A stretch of 36,397 nucleotides of DNA, taken from assembly GCA_902800055.1 (NCBI GenBank), contig CADCCW010000020.1, positions 1-36,397 of the forward strand, in the 5' to 3' direction. This document shows, one piece after another, positions 27,403 to 34,941 of the stretch. This DNA comes from an uncultured bacterium (GTDB lineage: Bacteria; Verrucomicrobiota; Kiritimatiellia; RFP12; UBA1067). The notes below the pieces were generated by a model. That model was not told the origin of the DNA, made no database searches, and saw only the letters and a program-made list of their open reading frames with translations. The position numbers and the translations under genes are program-made. How positions within the stretch are numbered: position 1 is the first letter of the stretch; every line of letters begins with the position of its first letter.

Positions 27403-29160
27403 TCACTTGGAGTTGAAATATTTGCGGACGGTCTCAGCCGACGTCTTCGGCCTTCGAAAACGGTCAAACACACCCGCAATGGATCCTCCGAACATCGCAG
27501 ACACGGCTTTGTCGCCAAAGCGCTCGCGCGTTCTGCCGTCGTTCATCTGCCAGATCGAAAAGCCGACGACATCGGGATTCGCCCAGAGCGTCTCGAACAC
27601 GTTCGTCAGGTACTCGTCCTGGAACTCCTCCGTGTTCGGCGAGGCATATTCGCCGCGCCGTCCAAACTCGCCGCCGCAACCGGACTCCGACACCATAATG
27701 GGCTTGTCCGGATATTGCGCACGAAACTTCGAGACAATGGCGTTGAACCTGTCTTTCACCCGCATCTCGAGAGAGGTCGCCGTTCCAATTTGCAGAGGGA
27801 AAATCCCTGGATACGCATTAAACGCAACAATGTCCGTGTTCGCATTGCAGATATCGTCATCTACGATATTGCAGGCGAATGTCACGAGACGCCCCGAATT
27901 CTCGGCGCGGACCGTCTCGATGAGCCTGTCGACGAGCGCCTTGCACTCCGGCTTCAGGCTCGCGCACTCGTTGAGGAATCCGTAGATGATGACCGACGGG
28001 TGGTTGAAGCTCGTCCTGACCATGTCGCGCGTCTGCCGCACCTGCATCGCGCAGAACTCCTCGTCCTGAAGCTCGTTCGGCGGGAAGTCGACGCCCCAGC
28101 CGTTGCCCCAGCCGAGCGACTCCTCCCAGACCAGAACGCCGTTCTCGTCGCAGAGGTCGAGGAACCTTTCGCTCTGCTGGTAGTGCGCGCCGCGGATGAA
28201 GTTGCCGCCGAGGGTCTTGAGCCGCTGGATGTCCTGGAGCATCAGCGCCTCGCCGGTAGCCGCGCCATTGAGCCAGTCCGACTCGTGGCGGTTGAAACCC
28301 TTGAGGAACAATTCCTTGCCGTTCAGGTAGATCTTCCTGTCGCGCGCCTCGATCTGGCGGATGCCAAAACGAGTTGAAAGGTTGAAAGGCCGAAAAGTTG
28401 AAAGGCTGATGGAAACCTTGTGAAGCGCAGGCCTATCTGGCGACCAAAGGTGATAGCCTGGAACGGCGACAATCACCTTCCCTTTGCTCAGTTTCACGTC
28501 TGTTTCCGCGCCTCCGTCGAAAGCAATCGTCGCCGTGGAATCGCCAGCGCCTTCGACCTCCACCTCCACCTTGCCAGTCCTGTAGTCGAGTGTGCGGACG
28601 AACACCTTCGGCTCGCGCTCGACGAGCTTCACGCCGTGGTAGAAGCCGCCGTAGAAGTAGAAGTCGTAGTACGGACGCGCCAGCTTGACGCGCGGCCACG
28701 AGAGGATGTTGTCCACCGCCGCAACGATTTCGTGCTCGCCCGCCGCGAGCGGCCCCACGGGTATCTCCAGCCGCGCGTATGGGTACGGATGGAGCCCGAG
28801 GTCCTTCCTGTCGATCTCGAACTTCGCCCTGACGCCCATTCCGTCCACGACGAGAACCGCGTCCTTCATCTGCGCGTCAAGAGTAAACGAGCGGCGGTAG
28901 AGCCCCGTGCCGCGTTTCATGTACCACTTGGGCATCATGTCGTAGCACGCCGGGACGGGAATCACGTCCGTCGCCGCGAAGTCGGCCTTTGCGACCTCCT
29001 CGAGCGGCTTCCCCTCCTCGAAGCGAAACCCCCAGCTGCCGTCTAAGTCGACGCCGAGAAGCTGTGATGCGGCCATCATCACGGCAATGGACACCAGCCA
29101 CGGCTTCGACTTTTGCCGCATACTATACACTGCCGAAACACTGTTTGCGATCATGTTCAT
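27403..29160 (-). CDS. GH2-family glycoside hydrolase, exported
   Basis: The 585-residue protein has a hydrophobic N-terminal segment (RQKSKPWLVSIAVMMAASQLLG) that reads as a signal peptide. It then has the GH2 layout: sugar-binding jelly-roll (about 35-190), Ig-like domain (about 190-290) and TIM barrel (about 290-585). The acid/base is the Glu of YGFLNECAS and the nucleophile the Glu of VSESGCGG; GFNRHESDW and WEESLGWGN are also typical. It resembles beta-glucuronidase/galactosidase-type GH2 enzymes, but I do not see the NxK motif of bacterial glucuronidases, so the sugar is open. An 8-bp repeat (28373-28404) encodes SLSTFRPFNLSTR inside the Ig-like domain. Starts at 29160 or 29154 are both plausible. 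It follows the Gfo/Idh gene. Confidence 0.85.
   Translation of the reverse strand: MNMIANSVSAVYSMRQKSKPWLVSIAVMMAASQLLGVDLDGSWGFRFEEGKPLEEVAKADFAATDVIPVPACYDMMPKWYMKRGTGLYRRSFTLDAQMKDAVLVVDGMGVRAKFEIDRKDLGLHPYPYARLEIPVGPLAAGEHEIVAAVDNILSWPRVKLARPYYDFYFYGGFYHGVKLVEREPKVFVRTLDYRTGKVEVEVEGAGDSTATIAFDGGAETDVKLSKGKVIVAVPGYHLWSPDRPALHKVSISLSTFRPFNLSTRFGIRQIEARDRKIYLNGKELFLKGFNRHESDWLNGAATGEALMLQDIQRLKTLGGNFIRGAHYQQSERFLDLCDENGVLVWEESLGWGNGWGVDFPPNELQDEEFCAMQVRQTRDMVRTSFNHPSVIIYGFLNECASLKPECKALVDRLIETVRAENSGRLVTFACNIVDDDICNANTDIVAFNAYPGIFPLQIGTATSLEMRVKDRFNAIVSKFRAQYPDKPIMVSESGCGGEFGRRGEYASPNTEEFQDEYLTNVFETLWANPDVVGFSIWQMNDGRTRERFGDKAVSAMFGGSIAGVFDRFRRPKTSAETVRKYFNSK
28373..28404 (-). repeat. 8-bp tandem repeat (CTTTCAAC) within the GH2 gene
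   Basis: Four 8-bp units, three identical (GTTGAAAG on the + strand) and one variant, are read in frame as part of SLSTFRPFNLSTR. The same unit in the opposite orientation forms the intergenic tract at 35327-35368. Confidence 0.8.
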
Positions 29161-29219
29161 TTTCCTTGTGAATCCTCGATCAAGTCCGCCATCAGGCGCA
29201 AAGCGGGGTTCTTGGGCGT

Positions 29220-30449
29220 TTAGCTCGCGGCGGGGATCTTCAGCGTCTCGCCGCCGCGCAGGGCGGAGAGGTGGGCGTAGACGCCGCAGATGGTGGAGTC
29301 GACCGCCACCTTCTCGTCCACGACATGGCGGTGCTTCGGATCGAGGATCGCCCGGAGGAAGTCATCCGTGAGGTAGCCGTGGGAGCCGCCGTGGGAACCG
29401 GCCGGCATCCCCTGCGGGAGTCCGTGACGGCGGTAGTCCACCGCCTTCGCCGCGGCCGGGTCGCCGAGGAAGGACATCGACGCGTCGTCGTAGCCGCCGC
29501 GCTGCCCCCACACGCGCCCTCGCTCGCCGTTGACGCAGGGCATGTCGTAGGAGACGAGCATCCGCGCGCAGCCTCCAGTCTCCATCTTCATCAGCGCGAA
29601 CTCGCTGCCGAACGGGTTGTCGTAGCGGTTGCCGTCCCGGTAGCACTTGACGAGGCTCGGCTTGCCGATGCAGGTTACCTCGGTGAAGCGCTTCCGGGTG
29701 ACGCAGGTGTAGAAGCCGGTCGGATGGGTGGGGTAGTACATCGGCGGGACGCCGTCGCGCCAGCCCTTGTAGCTGCCGACGCCGAGGCCGGATTCGAGGT
29801 TCGAGCAGTGGAAGTACTCGCCCTCGGCGTAGACCACCTCGCCCATCGCGCCGGCTTCGTAGAGGCGGCGCATCTCGTAGCAGGACTGGCGGAAGGCGGT
29901 GGTCTCGTTCATCTGGTAGACCTTGCCGCTGCGCTTCACCGCGTCGATGAGCTTCGGCACGTACTCGAGCTGCTCGCGGCCGAAGAAGGCCGGCACCGCG
30001 CTCACGACGTGGAGGCCGTGATCGAGCGCCATGATGGCGAGGGAGACGTGGCTCGGCGCGTCGGTGGCGATGTAAACGGCCTCGAGCTTGTCCTCGGCGG
30101 CGTGCCGAATCATCTCCTCGCAGCTCGGATAGGTCTTCGGCGCCTTGGTGCGCTCCTGGAGGAGGCGGCAGCGCTCGGGGTCGAGGTCGGTCACCGCCAC
30201 GACCTCGGCGTTGGGGTGGTTCTGGTAGCCGAAGGCGGAGCCGAAGGAGCAGAATCCCTCGCCGGCGATGCCGACCCTGACCTTGCGATCGGAATATGGC
30301 TGCCAAGGCTCCGCCGTCTTGAGGTCGGCGGCCTCCTCGTCGAAGCCGCCCTTCACCTCGTTCCGCTCCGGCGCCTTCCATTCCTCCGCGAATGCCCGCG
30401 CGGCGAGAAGCGCCGTGCCCGCTCCGACAAATCCCCTTCTGCTGATCAT
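29220..30449 (-). CDS. Gfo/Idh/MocA oxidoreductase, Tat-exported
   Basis: The 409-residue protein starts MISRRGFVGAGTALLAARAFA, a twin-arginine signal peptide (SRRGFVG), so it is exported folded with its cofactor. Motifs are VRVGIAGEGFCSFGSA (NAD(P)-binding glycine loop), EVVAVTDLDPERC, VYIATDAPSHVSLAIMAL, and a C-terminal alpha/beta domain with YYPTHPTGFYTCV. Such proteins in PVC bacteria act on sugars, often with glycoside hydrolases. The ATG has AAAGGA 9 nt upstream and a 59-bp gap to the GH2 gene, so both probably form an operon for periplasmic glycan use. Its start overlaps the stop of a possible leader ORF. Confidence 0.88.
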   Translation of the reverse strand: MISRRGFVGAGTALLAARAFAEEWKAPERNEVKGGFDEEAADLKTAEPWQPYSDRKVRVGIAGEGFCSFGSAFGYQNHPNAEVVAVTDLDPERCRLLQERTKAPKTYPSCEEMIRHAAEDKLEAVYIATDAPSHVSLAIMALDHGLHVVSAVPAFFGREQLEYVPKLIDAVKRSGKVYQMNETTAFRQSCYEMRRLYEAGAMGEVVYAEGEYFHCSNLESGLGVGSYKGWRDGVPPMYYPTHPTGFYTCVTRKRFTEVTCIGKPSLVKCYRDGNRYDNPFGSEFALMKMETGGCARMLVSYDMPCVNGERGRVWGQRGGYDDASMSFLGDPAAAKAVDYRRHGLPQGMPAGSHGGSHGYLTDDFLRAILDPKHRHVVDEKVAVDSTICGVYAHLSALRGGETLKIPAAS

Positions 30450-30586
30450 GGTCTCTGTTCCTTTCCTGGTTGTCGGTGAAATATTACTGTATATGCTGTG
30501 TTCATGCTGGCCTTGGTCTCCGCCGGCGAGGCGGAAACGGCGAACGGCGCAGTAGAGCGCATGCGCATGGTGTTGTTCAGTTTCAC
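30446..30586 (-). CDS. Possible leader ORF upstream of the oxidoreductase
   Basis: A GTG 8 nt after TATAAT opens a 46-codon frame whose TGA overlaps the ATG of the oxidoreductase gene (ATGA). Its middle contains AYTV encoded by GCATATACAGTA, which also occurs in both micropeptide ORFs of the 239-bp repeats. It has no Shine-Dalgarno, no clear domain, and could be chance; the overlap would couple its translation to the downstream gene. Confidence 0.35.
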   Translation of the reverse strand: MKLNNTMRMRSTAPFAVSASPAETKASMNTAYTVIFHRQPGKEQRP

Positions 30587-30594
30587 TAATGCGT

Positions 30595-30603
30595 ATTATA
30601 CCA
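30595..30603 (-). promoter_or_regulatory. Extended -10 promoter upstream of the oxidoreductase gene
   Basis: TGGTATAAT followed by ACGC on the minus strand. The oxidoreductase ATG is about 145 bp downstream, so either the leader is long or the leader ORF is read first. Confidence 0.55.
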
Positions 30604-30646
30604 AAAATCTGCCGCGGAATCTGCCGCGGGACTGCGAGCCAATTTC

Positions 30647-30678
30647 CCAATTATCGGCAATTTTGGAATTCTGCCGAG
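30647..30678. repeat. 32-bp composite repeat, downstream of AbiE-1
   Basis: CCAATTATCGGCAA, 11 variable bases, then TGCCGAG. The same composite with the same spacing occurs upstream of abiEi-1 (32036-32067). It contains an imperfect inverted repeat TCGGCA/TGCCGA. Confidence 0.75.
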
Positions 30679-30689
30679 GTTTAAGTGAT

Positions 30690-31490
30690 TTAGCGAATAG
30701 TGCGAATAAAATCAAGGATGGCCTTGGTCGCAACTGCCGGAGCTACGTTTAGCCAGGCAAATTTCTTGTTGCGAAGCTGCCTTTTGAATGTAGCGTCCTC
30801 AAACACCTCGGATAGACGAGCGACAATCTCTTCTGGATTTCTCTCACGCATCTTCTTGTCACGATAGACATAGAGGCCGAAATACTCTCTGAGTGTCGCG
30901 CGATTCATCTTGCCAATCAGATAGTACATGTCAAAGACATCTTTATATCGAACAGAGAGGGTGCCCAATCGCAGGAGGCTCTTCATCTTCTCTGCGAAAA
31001 TCTGCTCCTTCGAGTTCGCCAAGAGCTTGACGCTCCTCGCGTCCGTTACAATGTCAAACTTGAAATCACGCTGAACGACTTCCATCTTCGCATGAACGCC
31101 GAGATCGACCTTGGTAATGACCTTATATCCCGAGACATCCGTTATCTGCAGGAAGATCCGCTTTCCCCTGTACTCCTGCTGCCTGAGGTCTACAATATCC
31201 CCTTTTATCTCAATCGTGCAATCCGAATGCTTGTTGAGCTTTGCGACGAATTTCGCGATGGCGGCATTGCCAAGGGAGTAATGGACGAAATCAGCATCCA
31301 TGTCCATCGTGGCCCGACGAACCTCCTTGGTGATTCCACTCATTACGACGCCGCCCTTAATGGTGACGCTGTCCTTCATGCCGGAGGCCTTGATGGCGGC
31401 CAGCACCACGTCGTGCGCGATTTTCGCACGAGCAGACGCTCGCTTATAGCCCAATGCCATCAATTCCGAAACCTTGGTCTTGAAATCCAT
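30690..31490 (-). CDS. AbiEii-type nucleotidyltransferase toxin (AbiE-1)
   Basis: The 266-residue protein shows the AbiEii/DUF1814 nucleotidyltransferase motif: IKGGVVMS (GG at 46-47) followed by RRATMDMDAD (D63, D65). AbiEii toxins of type IV systems use GTP and block growth; a tRNA-modifying nucleotidyltransferase activity is known for relatives. The ATG at 31490 overlaps the antitoxin stop as TGATG and has GAGGTG upstream; an extra TTG at 31493 is unlikely. Base composition is lower in GC than the flanking core genes. It pairs with the antitoxin upstream and is bracketed by 32-bp repeats. Confidence 0.85.
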   Translation of the reverse strand: MDFKTKVSELMALGYKRASARAKIAHDVVLAAIKASGMKDSVTIKGGVVMSGITKEVRRATMDMDADFVHYSLGNAAIAKFVAKLNKHSDCTIEIKGDIVDLRQQEYRGKRIFLQITDVSGYKVITKVDLGVHAKMEVVQRDFKFDIVTDARSVKLLANSKEQIFAEKMKSLLRLGTLSVRYKDVFDMYYLIGKMNRATLREYFGLYVYRDKKMRERNPEEIVARLSEVFEDATFKRQLRNKKFAWLNVAPAVATKAILDFIRTIR

Positions 31491-32032
31491 CAATACACCT
31501 CTTTCCTGATTGCTTCCATGAGGGCTTCCTTCCTCGGAAGATGCTTCAGATAGTCATCGATCCTCGAGCCATACAGCTCATTGCGGATTTCACGAAAGCT
31601 TCCGACGACTTCCCTGTAGAGGTCATAGGGCAGCTTCGTCCGATACCGCATCGTCTCGATGAGGAGTCGTTCCTTGTCGTAGATGCGCAGGTGCTCATCA
31701 AGGACATCCATCTCCGTCGCACCAATCATCAGCGTGCCGCAGGGGACATAACTCTGAGCGACGCGATCGTCGACAATCTTCGCCGACTTGCGATCCGTGG
31801 CAAGGTGATACTCGTCCGGAATCTCGTCGCTCATGTTGTAATAGTAATAGGCGCTCTCCAGCGTCAGCACGGACGACGGATACTTCGCCAGCACGACCTC
31901 GACCTCTGGCACATCTGCCCTATCAGCATAGATTCCGTCCTCAATGCGAAACAACTTCCCGGCGTGAACGAGTTCGCCCACCTTGTACTTTGTCCCGTAT
32001 TGCTCGGTCCATTTGCTTAACTTCGCTACCAT
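31490..32032 (-). CDS. AbiEi-type antitoxin/regulator (AbiE-1)
   Basis: The 180-residue protein lies before the toxin and has the AbiEi layout: an N-terminal winged-helix-like segment (residues about 1-50, VGELVHAGKLFRIEDGIYA) and a C-terminal domain with TLESAYYYYNMSD, TDRKSAKI and IYDKERLLIETMRY. In the characterised systems AbiEi is the antitoxin and represses its own promoter through inverted repeats. Here an inverted repeat (32043-32066) lies between the -10 box and the ATG, consistent with that. The start has only a weak Shine-Dalgarno. Confidence 0.8.
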   Translation of the reverse strand: MVAKLSKWTEQYGTKYKVGELVHAGKLFRIEDGIYADRADVPEVEVVLAKYPSSVLTLESAYYYYNMSDEIPDEYHLATDRKSAKIVDDRVAQSYVPCGTLMIGATEMDVLDEHLRIYDKERLLIETMRYRTKLPYDLYREVVGSFREIRNELYGSRIDDYLKHLPRKEALMEAIRKEVY

Positions 32033-32035
32033 TTT

Positions 32036-32067
32036 CCAATTATCGGCAAAATGTGGCTTTTGCCGAG
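32036..32067. promoter_or_regulatory. 32-bp composite repeat / likely AbiEi operator
   Basis: Contains a 9-bp inverted repeat TCGGCAAAA (32043-32051) and TTTTGCCGA (32058-32066), just downstream of the expected transcript start. It is the partner of 30647-30678. Confidence 0.6.
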
Positions 32068-32075
32068 ATAGGGAA

Positions 32076-32105
32076 AGTATACCACAAATTTGCTGCGCAA
32101 GTCAA
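32076..32105 (-). promoter_or_regulatory. Promoter of AbiE-1
   Basis: On the minus strand TTGACT (32100-32105) and TATACT (32076-32081) are 18 bp apart, with TGG before the -10. The 9-bp inverted repeat begins about 10 bp after the -10. Confidence 0.65.
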
Positions 32106-32106
32106 T

Positions 32107-32128
32107 GCCGCGGTCATCGGGCCGCGGC
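32107..32128. terminator. GC-rich hairpin after micropeptide ORF A
   Basis: GCCGCGG (32107-32113) pairs with CCGCGGC (32122-32128) around an 8-nt loop, 3 bp after the TGA of ORF A. There is no T-tract, so it is only a possible terminator. It overlaps the upstream edge of the AbiE-1 promoter region. Confidence 0.4.
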
Positions 32129-32131
32129 GCT

Positions 32132-32440
32132 TCACGACGCCAGGCAGAGCAGCGAGACGCCGGCGACGATGGCCGCGAGCGCGATTCCCTTGCGGACGAG
32201 GTTGGTCTCGTGGAAGAACCGCGCGCCCAGGAGGAACGTCAGCACCACCGAGAGGCGGCGCATCAATTGGACAAAAGGGTCAGACCATTCTGTATATGTT
32301 TTTACTGTATATGCTGCGACACGCGGGTTAATCTGCGTCGGGGTTTCCACCGTCACGGATGCGTCACAGCGCATGCCAGCCGCGATTCCGCCCACTATGG
32401 CGAGGGCGAGCGCAAGCGCGGACTTGGCACGATTCTTCAT
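32132..32440 (-). CDS. Micropeptide ORF A fused to an EamA-like transporter tail
   Basis: The first 56 codons lie in the 239-bp repeat: a signal-peptide-like MKNRAKSALALALAIVGG start, CDAS, and AAYTVKTYTEWSDPF. The rest (about codons 58-102) leaves the repeat and reads MRRLSVVLTFLLGARFFHET then a hydrophobic segment, which looks like the last part of an EamA/DMT transporter. This suggests that repeat A sits against a broken transporter gene and the frames happen to be joined. The ATG is 7 nt after TATAAT and has no Shine-Dalgarno. The function is unknown. Confidence 0.5.
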   Translation of the reverse strand: MKNRAKSALALALAIVGGIAAGMRCDASVTVETPTQINPRVAAYTVKTYTEWSDPFVQLMRRLSVVLTFLLGARFFHETNLVRKGIALAAIVAGVSLLCLAS

Positions 32441-32510
32441 GGCTGATATTATACCATTTTTGCCGCGGTCTGTGTTGGCTTTCGCGGCAGATTTCCGTGG
32501 CCGCGAAAAG
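32272..32510 (-). repeat. 239-bp direct repeat, copy A
   Basis: Matches 35036-35274 from end to end with no net length change. It contains the CTGTATATG direct repeat, the micropeptide ORF, an extended -10 promoter and a GC-rich end. It ends 13 bp before the DUF4186 stop. Confidence 0.9.
32448..32456 (-). promoter_or_regulatory. Extended -10 of micropeptide ORF A
   Basis: TGGTATAAT on the minus strand with the ATG 7 nt downstream; conserved in repeat copy B. Confidence 0.55.
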
Positions 32511-32523
32511 GAAAATAGTAGCA

Positions 32524-32907
32524 CTACCCGAGCGCTGTGCGCCCATTCTCCCTCTCAATCCATGCCATGAGGAAATCGACGATCCCCCGCTGTCGCTCGG
32601 CGGGGATCGGGACCCCGAGCGGCACCTTCCACCACTTGGCGAGGCAGTCGCGGCAGCAGCACGCGCAGGCGTGCTGCGCCTTGAACACGGGATGCCCGCG
32701 CATCGGCGTCTGCTTCCCGTCGTTCGGCGGGTTAGCGGGAGCGAGCCTCGTTCGGATGAAGTCCTCGCAATGGGAGCGTATCGTCTCCATCCCCTTCTCT
32801 GCTATGTACTTCCTGTCCGCAGACGAGAGGTGGAAGCGACTGCGAAAATTCGACTTCGACAACCGCGTGAAAGCCGCATCATAGCGGTCTATCAAATTTC
32901 CACCCAT
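32524..32907 (-). CDS. DUF4186 protein
   Basis: The 127-residue protein carries the DUF4186 signature: RKYIAEKGMETI, DFIRTRLAPANPPNDGKQTP, MRGHPVFKAQHACACCCRDCL and KWWKVPLGVP. The histidine and cysteine cluster (QHACACCCRDC) suggests metal binding. Its function is unknown. It overlaps the upstream metallophosphoesterase gene by 16 bp, so it is the last gene of the AbiE-2 operon. Confidence 0.85.
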   Translation of the reverse strand: MGGNLIDRYDAAFTRLSKSNFRSRFHLSSADRKYIAEKGMETIRSHCEDFIRTRLAPANPPNDGKQTPMRGHPVFKAQHACACCCRDCLAKWWKVPLGVPIPAERQRGIVDFLMAWIERENGRTALG

Positions 32908-33581
32908 GTCGGCTCGTAGGCGATTTCGTACCGTTCGTCGAGGCGGGAGACGTTGTAGACACGGGTTGACTCAAAGTCTACACCTCCGTGCTGTCCTGTA
33001 TGGATATGGCCGCAGAAAACGAATCGCGGATGCTTCTCGACGATGGCCTCTGTCAGCTCCGACGAGCCGAAATGCTCGGAGTCCGTCTGGAGCGAACGGT
33101 CGACGTCGCTTCCCGGAATGCGCGGCGGCGAGTGTGTGACGAGAACATCGAGACCAGGGGGAATCTTCGCGAACCACCGCTTCAGCGTGTCCGACTCGCC
33201 CTCGAACGCCCAGGAATAGGAGATGATCGGCACCCAGGGCGTCCCGTAGAACCTTACGCCGCCGATCTCCACTCCGGAATCGCCGAGGAAATGGACGTTC
33301 GGCGAGAACTCGTACTTCCAGTCTATCCCCTGATTCTTGAAGAGTATGTGTGCAATCGGATAGAAGTCGTGGTTTCCGGGGATGACGACAAACTGTATGC
33401 CGTGGTACGACGACGTCCATTCCCTGAACCGCTTGTTGATCCACTTCTTCTGGTCGTTTATGTGCCACGGCCCGCGACCCTTGAGCGGAGCGATGTCGCC
33501 CGCCAGCACCACGACGTCTGCACCCTTGGGGTCAAGCCCCTCAAGGTTGCCGTGCAGATCAGATGTGGCCATTATCCGCAT
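32892..33581 (-). CDS. Soluble calcineurin-like metallophosphoesterase
   Basis: The 229-residue protein has no signal or membrane segment and contains the complete metal-binding set: SDLHGN, LAGDIAPL, IPGNHDFYP, THSPP and FCGHIHTGQHGG. It resembles small cytosolic phosphoesterases (rhamnose-type MPE/Icc-like). Substrate unknown: nucleotides, phosphodiesters or RNA ends are all possible. It begins 8 bp after the AbiEii-2 toxin gene and overlaps DUF4186, placing it inside the toxin-antitoxin operon. Confidence 0.88.
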   Translation of the reverse strand: MRIMATSDLHGNLEGLDPKGADVVVLAGDIAPLKGRGPWHINDQKKWINKRFREWTSSYHGIQFVVIPGNHDFYPIAHILFKNQGIDWKYEFSPNVHFLGDSGVEIGGVRFYGTPWVPIISYSWAFEGESDTLKRWFAKIPPGLDVLVTHSPPRIPGSDVDRSLQTDSEHFGSSELTEAIVEKHPRFVFCGHIHTGQHGGVDFESTRVYNVSRLDERYEIAYEPTWVEI

Positions 33582-33589
33582 TGCAGTTT

Positions 33590-34408
33590 CTACGCCTTGT
33601 TGATTGAGACTATCAGGTCATTCGCCCACGCGACCGCCTCGTCGCAGGTCGGGAGAACGTCAAGCCCATTCCCCGCATCTTCGTAAAGGGAATCCCATGC
33701 CGAACCTTTCGCCACGGTCGGCGGCCAGGGCTGCCTACGCCGATAGTCAAAAAGCCTAATGCAGATCGCCCTTGCTTCGGCTAGGTCAATCTGCGAATGC
33801 CCGCACATGAGCTGAAGGTCGACAAGGTCGTGCGGACGATCCGCACCCGCCGTTGTGACAGCGTGCAGTTTCTGTGCAATCTGGTACGACAGCTTCATTA
33901 CTGGGATCGGATTCGGACGAGGAAATCCAAGTTGCTCAAGCACCTCGGCGATGTCGGACGGATATTCAAGCTCTGCTTCGTCGGCGTCGCCAATCTCGTT
34001 GTGGCCGATTTCAATTCTGACGGTCTGCCACGATCTGTCGTTGTATGCGAGTCTTATGTCGTAAGGTATCATGACATAACCCTGCGGAACGCCTGCCGGA
34101 TGAGGCGGCTCGACGCGCTGCAACCTTCCTGTAAAACCGTTCCATCCAGCCTTGAGACTCGATTCAAGCTTGTCTAGATATGCATCCAACTCCATGACGC
34201 GGGCCGTGTCCATGTCGCGGGTGTAGCGCGTCATGTTGCCGCCGTAGCGGAACATCAGTGAACTGCCGCCCTTGACGACGCCGTCGGGGAGCATCTGCGC
34301 GATGATCACGTTGGCAAGTGCGCGGCAGAGCCGCAATGCGTCGCGTTCCGGCCCTGCGATCCTGTTTATCGCCTTGATGAGATTTGTGCACGTATTTGGA
34401 CGGTTCAT
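33590..34408 (-). CDS. AbiEii-type nucleotidyltransferase toxin (AbiE-2)
   Basis: The 272-residue protein has KGGSSLMFRYG (GGSS at 47-50) and RYTRDMDTAR (D65, D67), the nucleotidyltransferase core of the AbiEii/DUF1814 family. A helical region with KLSYQIAQKLHAVT and DRPHDLVDL follows, as expected. It differs clearly from the AbiE-1 toxin. The ATG overlaps the antitoxin stop as ATGA, and the metallophosphoesterase gene starts 8 bp later. Confidence 0.88.
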   Translation of the reverse strand: MNRPNTCTNLIKAINRIAGPERDALRLCRALANVIIAQMLPDGVVKGGSSLMFRYGGNMTRYTRDMDTARVMELDAYLDKLESSLKAGWNGFTGRLQRVEPPHPAGVPQGYVMIPYDIRLAYNDRSWQTVRIEIGHNEIGDADEAELEYPSDIAEVLEQLGFPRPNPIPVMKLSYQIAQKLHAVTTAGADRPHDLVDLQLMCGHSQIDLAEARAICIRLFDYRRRQPWPPTVAKGSAWDSLYEDAGNGLDVLPTCDEAVAWANDLIVSINKA

Positions 34409-34935
34409 TGGGCAAACTCCCTCTTGAGTTCATGGTATTCCTGCCGGCCGACAAGCCCCTGTCGCTCGGCCTCGTCGATGGCATCGACAAGACGCTCCCT
34501 CATGACGGTTCCCCTGCATGCACGAATCGCGTCGGCCACCGACTGGCAGGCAATCCCCTCGAACATCTCCTCCTTTACGCCTTCGGACTTTTTGACAAGG
34601 CGTATCCACTCGGGAAGGTTTCGACGGACGCGCTTCTCGACCGCCACTTGAATTTGCTTTGGATTCACAAGGGCGAGGTTGTGCATGGCCAGCACACCGT
34701 CGCCATAGATGATGGCGCCCCGCCCGACGAGGGCGATTGCCTCTGCGTAGTGGTCGTATGGCGTCGGGACATGATACTTGATTCTGTACACGCCGCGTCC
34801 GCATCTCTCCAGTCGACCATTCGCCTCCCAGAAAAGCAACTGCTTGCGGTGAATACCCAGTTCAGCGGCATCCTCCACGGTTATGAGTCCATACCGTTCT
34901 GCGGCAGCCTCATAAACTTTATCAAAGTTTTTCAT
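34405..34935 (-). CDS. AbiEi-type antitoxin/regulator (AbiE-2)
   Basis: The 176-residue protein has an N-terminal winged-helix region (GLITVEDAAELGIHRKQLLFW, then LERCGRGVYRIKYH) and the AbiEi antitoxin C-terminal domain with ALVGRGAIIYGDGVLAMHNL. It probably neutralises the AbiEii-2 toxin and represses the operon. The ATG at 34935 is 6 nt after the -10 TATCAT and has no Shine-Dalgarno, so a leaderless mRNA is likely; an open frame continues to 35025 but is inside the promoter. It is the first gene of the four-gene operon. Confidence 0.88.
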   Translation of the reverse strand: MKNFDKVYEAAAERYGLITVEDAAELGIHRKQLLFWEANGRLERCGRGVYRIKYHVPTPYDHYAEAIALVGRGAIIYGDGVLAMHNLALVNPKQIQVAVEKRVRRNLPEWIRLVKKSEGVKEEMFEGIACQSVADAIRACRGTVMRERLVDAIDEAERQGLVGRQEYHELKREFAQ

Positions 34936-34941
34936 GTCAAT

